A stretch of 64,000 bases of DNA. It comes from Mesorhizobium loti. Its GTDB lineage: Bacteria; Pseudomonadota; Alphaproteobacteria; Rhizobiales; Rhizobiaceae. The position numbers were made by a program, and so were the translations under genes. Below, piece after piece: positions 1-10,316 of this stretch. The stretch spans positions 6,805,020 through 6,869,019 of the forward strand of contig AP017605.1 in NCBI GenBank assembly GCA_002356515.1. The letters are read 5' to 3'. Position 1 is the first letter of the stretch. Every line of letters begins with the position of its first letter. The notes under the pieces were generated by a model, which was not told the DNA's origin, ran no database searches, and was given only the letters and a program-made list of their open reading frames with translations.

Positions 1-241
1 CGCTGATTTTACTGACGCGGCGCGTCGCATCGCGGTGCCGACGCTCTGCGTCGTCGGCGACCAGGATGGCTCGACGCCGCCCGATCTCGTCCGCTCGCTG
101 GCCGCTCTGATCCCCGGCGCGCGCTTCGAGATCATCCGCGACGCCGGGCACATTCCTTGCGTCGAACAGCCCAAAGCCCTGGTCGCGCTGATCCGCGATT
201 TTGTCGCATCGCTTGCCCCTGGAGCACAAACCAATGGATGA
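1..241 (+). CDS. pcaD: 3-oxoadipate enol-lactonase, C-terminal part (cut by window start)
   Basis: About 80 C-terminal residues of an alpha/beta hydrolase; the gene begins before the window. The piece carries the last two members of the catalytic triad in the usual setting: an Asp in GDQDGSTPP and a His in DAGHIPCVEQP. PcaD hydrolyses 3-oxoadipate enol-lactone to 3-oxoadipate in the protocatechuate branch of the beta-ketoadipate pathway. The assignment rests mainly on context, since pcaC, pcaH, pcaG and pcaB follow directly. Its stop codon lies 8 bp inside the start of pcaC, so the two are probably translationally coupled. The nucleophile Ser region is outside the window. Confidence 0.85.
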   Translation, partial: ADFTDAARRIAVPTLCVVGDQDGSTPPDLVRSLAALIPGARFEIIRDAGHIPCVEQPKALVALIRDFVASLAPGAQTNG

Positions 242-641
242 AGTCCCCGGCAACGCAGCCAGATATCGCACCGGCCTCGCGGTGCGGCGCGCCGTGCTCG
301 GCGACCGCCATGTCGACCGGGCCGAGGTCACCGCCACGGATTTCGACCAGCCTTTCCAGGAACTGATCACCGAGGCTGCCTGGGGGACGGTGTGGTCGCG
401 GCCGGGTCTCAGCAAGCGCGAGCGCTCGATCGTCACGCTGGCGCTGCTGGCCGCACTCGGCCATGATGAAGAGGTCGCCCTGCATGTGCGAGCCACAGCC
501 AACACCGGTGCCACGCGCGACGATATCTGCGAGGCGTTCCTGCATGTCGCCATCTATGCCGGCGTGCCGGCCGCCAACCGTGCCTTCAGGATAGCCAAGG
601 ACGTGTTTTCGGAAATGGACGGTGCCGACAATGCCAGCTGA
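234..641 (+). CDS. pcaC: 4-carboxymuconolactone decarboxylase
   Basis: A 135-residue small decarboxylase of the CMD family, the normal length for a stand-alone PcaC. It converts 4-carboxymuconolactone to 3-oxoadipate enol-lactone in the cytoplasm. The family core is visible: the [21 protein letters not shown] stretch, then the conserved His in [12 protein letters not shown] and the [12 protein letters not shown] helix. I chose ATG 234 because it overlaps the pcaD stop in a coupled ATGGATGA arrangement and gives the typical N-terminus (MDEVPGNA). An upstream in-frame start at 201 would lie inside pcaD and adds nothing recognisable. The 3' end overlaps the start of pcaH. Confidence 0.93.
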   Translation: MDEVPGNAARYRTGLAVRRAVLGDRHVDRAEVTATDFDQPFQELITEAAWGTVWSRPGLSKRERSIVTLALLAALGHDEEVALHVRATANTGATRDDICEAFLHVAIYAGVPAANRAFRIAKDVFSEMDGADNAS

Positions 642-1386
642 GTCAGGCTCGAACCGGAGGCCCGAGACCGGCGCCTTCTTCCAGCGCGACCGGACATGGC
701 ATCCGCCGGCCTTGACGCCGGGCTACAAGAGTTCGGTGCTGCGCTCGCCGCAGAAGGCGCTTTTGTCCTTCGACAACACGCTGTCGGAAATAGCCGGACC
801 GGTCTTCGGCCATGCCATGCTCGGCGAACTGGACGCCGACCTGATCCACAATTTCGCCAGACCGGGCGAGAGCGCCATCGGCGAGCGCATCATCGTCCAT
901 GGCCGCGTGCTCGATGAGCGCGGGGTTGGCGTTCCCGGCGTGTTGCTCGAATTCTGGCAGGCCAATGCCGGCGGCCGCTACCGCCACAAGAAGGACGGCT
1001 ATCTTGCGCCGCTCGATCCGAATTTCGGCGGCTGCGGCCGTACCATCACAGGCGAGGATGGTGGCTATGCCTTCCGCACCGTCAAGCCCGGGCCATATCC
1101 CTGGCCGAACGGGCCTAATGACTGGCGTCCGGCGCACATCCATTTCTCGGTTTTCGGCCATGGCTTTGCCCAGCGGCTGATCACGCAGATGTATTTCGAG
1201 GGCGACCCGCTGATCTGGAAATGCCCGATCGTGCGCGGCATCGCCGACAAGGCGGCCATCGAGGCACTGACGGCCATCCTCGACACGCAGGCGACGATCC
1301 CGATGGACGCGCTCGCCTACAAGTTCGACATCGTGCTGCGCGGGCGCCGTTCGTCGCTGTTCGAAAACCGGCTGGAGGGCAATTGA
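631..1386 (+). CDS. pcaH: protocatechuate 3,4-dioxygenase beta subunit
   Basis: A 251-residue intradiol dioxygenase subunit. With PcaG it cleaves protocatechuate between the two hydroxyl-bearing carbons to give 3-carboxy-cis,cis-muconate. The beta subunit supplies the non-haem Fe(III) ligands, and all four are visible: Tyr in GGRYRHK (about 117), Tyr in GPYPWP (about 156) and both His of RPAHIHFS (about 169 and 171). The motif [11 protein letters not shown] is also family-typical. The start is uncertain by three codons: ATG 631 is used, but GTG 622 is in frame with a GGAAA upstream. It overlaps pcaC by 11 bp, and its TGA shares a base with the pcaG ATG. Confidence 0.95.
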   Translation: MPAESGSNRRPETGAFFQRDRTWHPPALTPGYKSSVLRSPQKALLSFDNTLSEIAGPVFGHAMLGELDADLIHNFARPGESAIGERIIVHGRVLDERGVGVPGVLLEFWQANAGGRYRHKKDGYLAPLDPNFGGCGRTITGEDGGYAFRTVKPGPYPWPNGPNDWRPAHIHFSVFGHGFAQRLITQMYFEGDPLIWKCPIVRGIADKAAIEALTAILDTQATIPMDALAYKFDIVLRGRRSSLFENRLEGN

Positions 1387-2000
1387 TGGCGCAATCGCTC
1401 GACAGGCTGAAGGAGAGCCCCTCGCAGACCGCAGGCCCTTACGTCCATATCGGGCTGACGCCCAATTTCTGCGGCGTCAGTGGCGTCTATGCGGCCGATC
1501 TCGGCGCGACCATGGTCAACGACAAGACCAAAGGCGAGCGCATCGGACTCAAGATCCGTGTGCTCGACGGCACCGGCACGCCGCTCAAGGACGCGCTGAT
1601 CGAGATATGGCAGGCGGATGCGGACGGGCTCTACAATTCGCCGGCCGAATTGCGCGGTGCCGCCGATGCAAACTTTCAGGGCTGGGGCCGCTGCCCAACC
1701 GACATGGACACCGGCGTCTGCGCCTTCGAGACGATCAAGCCCGGTCGTGTTCCGTTCCGGGATGGTCGCCTGATGGCGCCGCATATCACGCTGTGGATCG
1801 TCGCCCGCGGCATTAATCTTGGCCTGCACACACGGCTCTATTTCTCCGACGAGGAAAAGGCCAATGGCGAGGATCCGATCCTGGCGCGCATCGAGCACCG
1901 CATCCGCGTGCCGACGCTGATCGCCGAGCGCCAGGGCGACACCTACGTCTTCGACGTCCATCTCCAGGGGGAGAAGGAAACGGTCTTCTTCGACAGCTAG
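1386..2000 (+). CDS. pcaG: protocatechuate 3,4-dioxygenase alpha subunit
   Basis: A 204-residue alpha subunit. It begins with the characteristic SPSQTAGPYVHIGL segment and has the beta-sandwich signature ALIEIWQADADGLY and FQGWGRCPTDMDTG. As expected for the alpha subunit, the His-x-His iron ligands of PcaH are replaced (here MAPHITLWI). It forms the heteromultimeric dioxygenase with PcaH. The true start is the ATG of the TGATG junction with pcaH. An in-frame start further upstream would read through the pcaH coding region and was rejected. pcaB follows after 8 bp. Confidence 0.95.
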   Translation: MAQSLDRLKESPSQTAGPYVHIGLTPNFCGVSGVYAADLGATMVNDKTKGERIGLKIRVLDGTGTPLKDALIEIWQADADGLYNSPAELRGAADANFQGWGRCPTDMDTGVCAFETIKPGRVPFRDGRLMAPHITLWIVARGINLGLHTRLYFSDEEKANGEDPILARIEHRIRVPTLIAERQGDTYVFDVHLQGEKETVFFDS

Positions 2001-2008
2001 GAGATCTC

Positions 2009-4233
<2,225 letters not shown>

Positions 4234-4255
4234 CCGGCGGCGAACAATCCGGCGG

Positions 4256-4936
4256 TTACCGCCCCAGCAGATTGCGCTCGACGGTTCTCAGATGCGCCAG
4301 CATGGCCTGGCTGGCGCTTTCGGGATCGCGGCGCAGCAGTGCGTCGAGAATCGTCTGGTGTTCGCTGCAATAGATGCTGCGGCGCTCCTCGGAAAAGGAG
4401 CGCTTCTTCATTTCGAACCACGGCGCCTGATTGCGCAGGATGCGCATCAGATTGTGGATCTCCTTGAGGAAGTCGTTGCGCGAGCAGGCGAAGATGCGGT
4501 GGTGGAACTCCGCGTCCCAATGCTCGAAGTCCGGCATGTCCTGCGACTCCGAAGCGATCTTGTGCGCCTCGCGCACCGCGTTGAGCTCCATGGCGCTGGC
4601 GTTGGTGGCGGCGAAGGCCGCTGCCGCCGGCTCCAGCAGTTGCCGGATCTCCATCATGTCGGCCGGGCTGGTGCCTTCCATCCGGCCGACAACCGCCGCC
4701 ATTGAAGCGGGGTTGGTGGCGGTCAGGAACGTGCCGCGCCCGACATGGCGCACCACGGTGCCGTCATCCTCGAGGAAGGAGACGGCGCGCCGCACCGTGT
4801 TGCGCGCCACGCCGAATTCGCTCGCCAGGTCGCGCTCCGGTGGCATGCGGCCATTCTCGATCCATTCGCCGGAAGAAATGCGTTTCTTCAGCGCGGTGGC
4901 GATATCGTTGGCGACGAGCTTTGGCATGTCTGGCAA
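4256..4936 (-). CDS. GntR-family (FCD/FadR subfamily) transcriptional regulator
   Basis: A 226-residue regulator with an N-terminal winged helix-turn-helix (about 8-70; LASEFGVARNTVRRAVSFL, wing VVRHVGRGTFL) and a C-terminal all-helical FCD ligand domain (about 85-215) with the His/Glu/Asp positions typical of metal-assisted carboxylate binding (for example FEHWDAEFHHRIFACS). It is convergent with pobA (22-bp gap) and divergent from the FAH-family gene at 5150, so its likely target is the operon 5150-14584. The divergent gap contains a perfect FCD-type operator at 5047-5059. The effector is unknown; an organic acid is the family norm. A second ATG three codons in (4927) is possible. Confidence 0.88.
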   Translation of the reverse strand: MPDMPKLVANDIATALKKRISSGEWIENGRMPPERDLASEFGVARNTVRRAVSFLEDDGTVVRHVGRGTFLTATNPASMAAVVGRMEGTSPADMMEIRQLLEPAAAAFAATNASAMELNAVREAHKIASESQDMPDFEHWDAEFHHRIFACSRNDFLKEIHNLMRILRNQAPWFEMKKRSFSEERRSIYCSEHQTILDALLRRDPESASQAMLAHLRTVERNLLGR

Positions 4937-5046
4937 CTTTTATCTGATCCGATATTGAACCATTGATAGCAGCTTCGGCTGTCGTCGTCCACCACACGGC
5001 GCCCATCCATATCCCCAAGTCGGCCGGGATAGCGCTTGATTTCTTT

Positions 5047-5059
5047 TTGGTATGACCAA
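5047..5059. promoter_or_regulatory. Putative FCD-GntR operator
   Basis: TTGGTATGACCAA is a perfect palindrome (TTGGT-ATG-ACCAA) of the TTGGT-N3-ACCAA type used by FadR-subfamily regulators such as LldR and PdhR. It lies in the 213-bp gap between the divergent GntR gene (start 4936) and the FAH-family gene (start 5150), about 90 bp before the latter. Binding by the adjacent regulator is inferred. Confidence 0.6.
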
Positions 5060-5149
5060 CCTAGATTCCGCTTGCGGGCTAAACCAATCGGCGATAGCGT
5101 GTAACAAAAGAGCGAAGAATTGGCTCAATATTGGTTCAGGGAGGAAGGA

Positions 5150-6028
5150 ATGCGGGTCGCGACTTTTTCGATCGCCGGCGAACGTCGCGTTGGGCTTGTC
5201 GACCTCGATGTCCAGACCATCGCGCCTTTCGATTTTTCCGTCGATCAGGCCAGGTCCGGTGTCCTGGCGCTGGTCGAGCGCAATGGCGCCGGCCTGCCGC
5301 GCACGCTTTCGCCGATCCCTTTGGCGCAGGTCGAGATCGAAGCGCCGATCCCGCAGCCGCGCCGCAACATCTTCTGCGTCGGCAAGAACTATTACGAGCA
5401 CGCGCATGAGTTCGCCCGCTCAGGCTTCGATTCCAGCGCCGGCGCCGGCGCGATCCCCAAGCACCCGATCATCTTTTCCAAAGTGCCGGAATCGGTGGTC
5501 GCCAACCACGCCAGCGTGCTGATCGATCCCTCCGTCTCGACGGCCATCGACTACGAGGCGGAACTGGCCGTCATCATCGGCAAGGGCGGGCGCGGCATCT
5601 CCAGGGAAAACGCGCTCGATCATGTCTGGGGCTACACCATCGTCAACGACGTCACAGCGCGCGACCTGCAAGGCAAATACAGCCAGTGGCTGATCGGCAA
5701 GTCGCAGGACACGTTCTGCCCGATGGGGCCGTGGGCAGTGACCAGGGACGAACTTGACCTGGCGACCGCCGGCATCCGGTGTTTCGTCAATGAGGATCTG
5801 CGTCAGGATTCCCGCATCTCGCTGCTGATCTTCGACATCCCGACCATCATCGCCACGCTGTCGCAAGGCATTACGCTGAAGCCCGGCGACATCATCGCCA
5901 CCGGCACGCCCGTTGGCGTCGGCATTGGGTTCGACCCGCCGAAATATCTCAAGGCCGGCGACGTCGTGCGCATCGAGATCGACGGCATCGGCACGCTGGA
6001 AAACCGCGTCGCGGAGCATGCGCAATGA
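5150..6028 (+). CDS. Fumarylacetoacetate hydrolase family protein
   Basis: A 292-residue FAH-superfamily enzyme. The C-terminal catalytic domain (about 75-290) shows NIFCVGKNYYEHAHEF, the metal-binding acidic residues in DYEAELAVIIGKGGRG, and NDVTARDLQ, and ends with the usual GDVVRIEIDGIGTLENRV. Members hydrolyse C-C bonds of acylpyruvates, decarboxylate oxaloacetate, or process 2-oxo-hept-3-ene-1,7-dioate in ring-cleavage pathways; the exact substrate cannot be read here. ATG 5150 has a strong site (GGGAGGAAGGA) and is preferred to an in-frame ATG 10 codons earlier. First gene of the operon under the divergent GntR regulator. Its TGA overlaps the next ATG (ATGA). Confidence 0.88.
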   Translation: MRVATFSIAGERRVGLVDLDVQTIAPFDFSVDQARSGVLALVERNGAGLPRTLSPIPLAQVEIEAPIPQPRRNIFCVGKNYYEHAHEFARSGFDSSAGAGAIPKHPIIFSKVPESVVANHASVLIDPSVSTAIDYEAELAVIIGKGGRGISRENALDHVWGYTIVNDVTARDLQGKYSQWLIGKSQDTFCPMGPWAVTRDELDLATAGIRCFVNEDLRQDSRISLLIFDIPTIIATLSQGITLKPGDIIATGTPVGVGIGFDPPKYLKAGDVVRIEIDGIGTLENRVAEHAQ

Positions 6029-6804
6029 CGACGGTGACGGTTGGCCAGGTGGTTGCCGAAACCGTCGGCGAGGGCGCTGCCGTGGTGATGATCCATGGCC
6101 TCGGCGGTACGTCGAACATGTTTCAACCGCAGATGGCGGCACTTTCCGGCTACCGCGTCATCCGGCTCGACCTGCCGGGCTCCGGCCGCTCGCCACGCCC
6201 GATCGAGCCCCTGACCATCGAAGGCATGAGCGAGGCCGTCATCCGCGCCATGGTCGGCATGGGGGTCATATCGGCGCATTTCGTCGGCCATTCGATGGGC
6301 ACCATCGTCTGTCAGCAGATTGCGGCCACGCAGGCCTCGCTGGTTGCATCGCTCACGCTGTTCGGCGCGCTGGCGGAGCCGACTGAGGCGACGCGGCAAG
6401 GGCTCGGCAACCGGGCGCGGCTGGCGCGCTCGGGCGGCATGGCCGACATCGCCGACCAGATCGTCGCCAATGCGATCTCGGCGCACACCAGGGAGACCTC
6501 GCCGGCCGCCGTCGCCTTCGTGCGGGAATCGATCACCCGCCAGGATCCGGAATCCTATGCCCGTACTTGCGAGGCGCTGGCCAAGGCGACCGCCGTCGAT
6601 GCGCGCAGGATCTCGGCGCCGACATTGCTGGTCACCGGCGACGCCGACACGGTCAATCCGCAAGGGGTGGCCCAGGCGCTTGCCGACAAGATCAAGGGCG
6701 CCGTATTCTCGTCGCTGGATCGGTGCGGGCACTGGGCCACGGTGGAAAGCCCGCGTGAAAGCAGCCAGAAGCTCGCCGATTTTTTGAGACGGGTTGATAG
6801 GTGA
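6025..6804 (+). CDS. Alpha/beta hydrolase (enol-lactonase/BPHD-like)
   Basis: A 259-residue alpha/beta hydrolase with a complete triad: oxyanion-hole motif MIHGLGGTSNMF, nucleophile Ser90 in VGHSMGT, Asp in VTGDADTVNP and His in RCGHWATVE. It resembles 3-oxoadipate enol-lactonases and meta-cleavage hydrolases. Because it starts on the last codon of the FAH-family gene (ATGA overlap), the two probably act on successive intermediates of one small organic acid or lactone. Substrate not identifiable from sequence. A second enol-lactonase-like enzyme would be redundant with pcaD only a few kilobases away, which suggests a different substrate. Confidence 0.85.
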   Translation: MTTVTVGQVVAETVGEGAAVVMIHGLGGTSNMFQPQMAALSGYRVIRLDLPGSGRSPRPIEPLTIEGMSEAVIRAMVGMGVISAHFVGHSMGTIVCQQIAATQASLVASLTLFGALAEPTEATRQGLGNRARLARSGGMADIADQIVANAISAHTRETSPAAVAFVRESITRQDPESYARTCEALAKATAVDARRISAPTLLVTGDADTVNPQGVAQALADKIKGAVFSSLDRCGHWATVESPRESSQKLADFLRRVDR

Positions 6805-6856
6805 GGATTTCAGATCGGGCGTAGAACTACGCGCTCGGCAAGTTGGGAGGCTTGTG

Positions 6857-8197
6857 ATGGCAGACGACAGCTGGAACGGTAATGGTTCGGGCAGCACGCT
6901 GTTCACCAATGTACGCGTGCTCGACGCCACGGGTGAATATCCCTACACCGGCGAGGTTCTGGTGCAGGGCAACCGCATCAAGCAGATCACCAAGGGCTCG
7001 TCGCGCTTCGGCTCGTCCTCCTCGTCGTCCTACACTGGCGGCGCATCAGGGGGTGCAACAGTGATCGACGGCATGGGCGCGACGCTGATGCCCGGCATGA
7101 TCGACGCGCATCTGCATCTGTCCTGGAACAACGCACCCGGCATCGACCCGATCCAGATGATGGAGATCGAGGAGCACATGCTGGTCACCATGGAAATGGC
7201 CAAGCTGGTGCTCGATGCCGGCTTCACCGCCGGACGCGGTGCGGCCGCCGCCAAGCCGCGTCTCGATGTCGTCGCCAAGAAGTTCATCAACCAGGGCCGC
7301 TTTCCGGGACCGCGCTACCTCGCGGCGGGGCCGGAGATCACCACGGTCGGCGGCCTCGGCGATTCCTCGCCGTCGCACATTCCGCATGAAGGGCTGAACC
7401 TCGGCATCGTCGTCTCCGGTCCGGAGGAAATCCGCCGTACCGTGCGCCAGCTGATCAAATACGGCGTCGATTCGATAAAACTCAATCTGTCCGGCGAGAG
7501 CATCACCGGCATGGGCGCCGAAGAGACGCCGATGTCCGAGGAGGAAGTCGCCATGGCGGCTTCAGAGGCGCGCTGCCGCAACAAGGTGCTGTCGGCGCAT
7601 GCGCGCTCGTCCGGCTCGGTCAAGCAGTGCATCCGCCACGGCATCCAGAACATCTACCATGCCTCCTTCGCCGACGAGGAAGCGCTCGACATGCTCGAGG
7701 CCGTCAAGGACAAGCATTTCGTCGCGCCCGGCATCGCCTGGCTGATCAACACCGCGCGCCATGCCGAGCAATGGGGCATCAAGCCGGGCTCGCCGCTGTC
7801 GCTCGAATATGAGCGCGAGCTCGAAATGTGCATCGACACCATGAAGAAGATGCACCGGCGCGGCATCCGCGTCCTGATCGGCGGCGACTACGGCTTTGCC
7901 TGGACGCCGCAAGGCACCAACGCCAAGGACATCCAGACCTTCGTCGAGATGCTCGGTTTCTCGCCGATGGAAGCCATCCAGGCCGGTACCAAATATGGCG
8001 GCCAGATCATGGGCATGGGCGACGAGCTTGGCCTGATCAAGGAGGGCTATCTCGCCGATATTCTGTTGATCGACGGTGACCCGATCGCCGATGTGCGCAT
8101 CCTGCAGGACAAGAACCGCATCCTTGCCATCATGAAGGACGGCAAATTCCACAAGGCGCCGCGCATGAACGAGCAGCGCCGGCGGCTGACGGCATGA
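6857..8197 (+). CDS. Amidohydrolase family protein (metal-dependent, imidazolonepropionase-like)
   Basis: A 446-residue amidohydrolase of the subtype-I TIM-barrel fold. The metal motif HxH is at 85-87 (IDAHLHLSW). A likely bridging Lys is in DSIKLNLSGE (about 216), further His residues occur around LSAHARSSGS and QNIYHASF, and the barrel-end Asp is in LIGGDYGFAW. Such enzymes hydrolyse cyclic amides, imides or related C-N bonds. Start ATG 6857 has a GGGAGG site. An unusual Ser/Gly-rich stretch (about 48-67, including six consecutive Ser) interrupts the small N-terminal beta-sandwich. It overlaps the downstream permease start (ATGA) and so belongs to the ABC operon, implying that the imported compound is its substrate. 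Confidence 0.85.
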   Translation: MADDSWNGNGSGSTLFTNVRVLDATGEYPYTGEVLVQGNRIKQITKGSSRFGSSSSSSYTGGASGGATVIDGMGATLMPGMIDAHLHLSWNNAPGIDPIQMMEIEEHMLVTMEMAKLVLDAGFTAGRGAAAAKPRLDVVAKKFINQGRFPGPRYLAAGPEITTVGGLGDSSPSHIPHEGLNLGIVVSGPEEIRRTVRQLIKYGVDSIKLNLSGESITGMGAEETPMSEEEVAMAASEARCRNKVLSAHARSSGSVKQCIRHGIQNIYHASFADEEALDMLEAVKDKHFVAPGIAWLINTARHAEQWGIKPGSPLSLEYERELEMCIDTMKKMHRRGIRVLIGGDYGFAWTPQGTNAKDIQTFVEMLGFSPMEAIQAGTKYGGQIMGMGDELGLIKEGYLADILLIDGDPIADVRILQDKNRILAIMKDGKFHKAPRMNEQRRRLTA

Positions 8198-9243
8198 GCC
8201 TGCTCGACCAGCCAACTTCGTCGTCGCTCTCGGGTGGCGGCATGACACGCCGGCAGGCCTGGGGCCTCGTCGGCCTGCTTGCCGCCGCCGTCATCGCCTG
8301 GCTGGTCTTTGCAGTCTGGCCGGATTGGCTGAATGCGATCCTGATTTCGAAGAAGGCCTTCGTCAGCGCTATCCTCAACGGCATCACGCTGGCCGGCCTC
8401 TATTTCCTCGTCGCCAGCGGCTTCACGCTGATCTTCGGCCTGATGCGCAACGTCAATCTGGCGCATGGCTCGCTCTATCTGCTCGGCGCCTATATCGGCT
8501 ACGAGGTCACCAACCGCACCGGCTACTGGCTGCTCGGCGTCGCCGCCGGTTTTGCCGTGCTCGCCATCGTCGGCGTCGTCATGCAGGTCTTCGTCTTCCG
8601 GCGTCTCGAAGGCGACGATCTGCGCCAGACCCTGGTCTCGATCGGCATCTCGATCGTCGCCGCCGATTTGATGCTGGCGGTGTGGGCCGGCGGCACCTAC
8701 CAGATCACCACGCCGGAATGGCTCGACGGCGCCTTGACCTTGCCAATCATCACCGCGGTGCGCTCCAACGGCGCCTCGGTCTTCCTCACCTATCCGCTCT
8801 ACCGCGTCGTCGTGCTGGCGGCGGCGATCGTCATCGGCGTCGGCCTCTGGCTGATGCTGCACAAGACCCGTGTCGGCATGATGATCCGCGCCGGCGTCGA
8901 CGACCGCGCCATGCTGCAGGCCTCCGGTGTCAATGTGCATGCGGTTTTTGCCATCGTCTTCGCGGTCGGCGCCGGCCTTGCCGGCTTTGCCGGTGTCGTT
9001 GGCGGCTCGGCGCTGTCGGTCGCGCCGGGCGAGGATGTCCGCTATCTCCTGGCCTCGCTGGTCGTGGTCATCGTCGGCGGCATGGGCTCGATCACGGGTG
9101 CTGCGATCGGCGCGCTGCTGATCGGCCTCGCCGAGCAGATCGGCCTCGTCTACTTCCCGACCTACGGCATCGTGCTGACCTTCGTCATCATGGTGGCGAC
9201 GCTGGCGATCCGGCCGCAAGGCATTATGGGGAAGGCAAGATGA
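8194..9243 (+). CDS. Branched-chain amino acid-type ABC transporter permease (LivH-like)
   Basis: A 349-residue inner-membrane permease of the LivH family with about eight hydrophobic segments. Family features include the early NGITLAGLYFLVASGFTLIFGLMRNVNLAHGSLYLLGAYIGY stretch and the EAA-like region VGMMIRAGVDDRAMLQASGVNV, which contacts the ATPase. The N-terminus is about 50 residues longer than minimal LivH proteins and adds one extra membrane span (about 26-46). It pairs with the LivM-like protein encoded immediately downstream (4-bp overlap). The family imports branched-chain amino acids, but also urea, amides and aromatic acids, so leucine transport should not be assumed. Confidence 0.92.
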   Translation: MSLLDQPTSSSLSGGGMTRRQAWGLVGLLAAAVIAWLVFAVWPDWLNAILISKKAFVSAILNGITLAGLYFLVASGFTLIFGLMRNVNLAHGSLYLLGAYIGYEVTNRTGYWLLGVAAGFAVLAIVGVVMQVFVFRRLEGDDLRQTLVSIGISIVAADLMLAVWAGGTYQITTPEWLDGALTLPIITAVRSNGASVFLTYPLYRVVVLAAAIVIGVGLWLMLHKTRVGMMIRAGVDDRAMLQASGVNVHAVFAIVFAVGAGLAGFAGVVGGSALSVAPGEDVRYLLASLVVVIVGGMGSITGAAIGALLIGLAEQIGLVYFPTYGIVLTFVIMVATLAIRPQGIMGKAR

Positions 9244-10265
9244 GTCTCGCCGTCGCCTCCACCAGTGCAACTCAGCAGACCTGGCTGGAAAAGCTCGGCG
9301 CCGGCCACACTATCCTTGGCACCGCACTCGTGCTCTACCCCCTGGTGGCATCCGATTTCTTCCTGACCCAGATCGGCGGCTATTCGCTGATCTTCGGCAT
9401 GCTCGGCCTGTCGCTGATGCTGCTCGCCGGCTATGGCGGCATGGTCAGCCTGGCGCAGATCACCGTCGCCGGCATCGCTGCCTATGCCATCGCCATCCTC
9501 GGCAACAACAATTCCAACATTCTCGGCTTCGGCTGGCCGTGGTGGCTCGCGGTGCCGTTCGCCGTTGCAGCGGCCGCTTTGGCCTCGGCGCTGATCGGCT
9601 GGATCTCGGTGCGCACCGAAGGCATCTACACCATCATGATCACGCTGGCGATCGCCACCGCGACCTATTATTTCGCGCAGCAGAACTACGCCATCTTCAA
9701 CGGCCATTCCGGCTATGCCGGCATCCGCGCGCCGGTCTTCTGGGGCGTCAACTGGCGCGACCCCAGGCCGTTCTACTATCTCTGCCTTGGCCTGGCGGCG
9801 TTGTCCTACGCCGCCGTGCTCTACGGCTCGCGCTCGACCTTCGGCATGACCTTGCAGGCGATCCGCGACAATCCGCGCCGCATGCGTGCGCTGGGCTACC
9901 ACGTCACCGCGCACAAGGTCTTTGCCTGGCTGCTGGCTGGTGTGATCGCCGGGCTGGCGGGCGTGCTGCTGGTCTGGTTCAACGGCCGCGTTTCGCCCGG
10001 CACCATCGGCGTCGATGCCGCGATCGATGTGCTGATCATCGCCGTCATCGGCGGTTTGCGCCATCCGATCGGGCCGTTCCTCGGCGCGGTCGTCGTTATC
10101 CTGATGCAGACCTTCGCCATCGACATCGTCGGCGCCGAGCGCTTCAACACGCTGATCGGCATGGTGTTCCTGGTGATCGTCTTCGTCTCACCGGACGGAA
10201 TTCTTGGGTTGTGGGGGAGGATCAAGCCACATCTTGCCCAGGAGTCCTTGCGTCCCGGCCCCTAG
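9240..10265 (+). CDS. Branched-chain amino acid-type ABC transporter permease (LivM-like)
   Basis: A 341-residue multi-spanning permease of the LivM family. Typical segments are SLMLLAGYGGMVSLAQITVAGIAAYA, SVRTEGIYTIMITLAIATATYYFAQQN and the ATPase-coupling FGMTLQAIRDNPRRMRALGYHV. The true start is ATG 9240, overlapping the LivH-like stop as ATGA. The much longer open frame upstream in the same phase lies inside the LivH gene and is not coding. Together with the LivH-like protein it forms the membrane channel. The substrate-binding protein follows after 51 bp. Confidence 0.92.
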   Translation: MSLAVASTSATQQTWLEKLGAGHTILGTALVLYPLVASDFFLTQIGGYSLIFGMLGLSLMLLAGYGGMVSLAQITVAGIAAYAIAILGNNNSNILGFGWPWWLAVPFAVAAAALASALIGWISVRTEGIYTIMITLAIATATYYFAQQNYAIFNGHSGYAGIRAPVFWGVNWRDPRPFYYLCLGLAALSYAAVLYGSRSTFGMTLQAIRDNPRRMRALGYHVTAHKVFAWLLAGVIAGLAGVLLVWFNGRVSPGTIGVDAAIDVLIIAVIGGLRHPIGPFLGAVVVILMQTFAIDIVGAERFNTLIGMVFLVIVFVSPDGILGLWGRIKPHLAQESLRPGP

Positions 10266-10316
10266 CCGCCGGGATGGAATGAACCACTGCAAAACGAAAT
10301 CAACGGGAGGAAAATC

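Noticed and set aside
8047..9270. 407-codon minus-strand open frame
   Set aside because: Antisense to the LivH-like permease; Asp/His/Gln-rich sequence without any domain.
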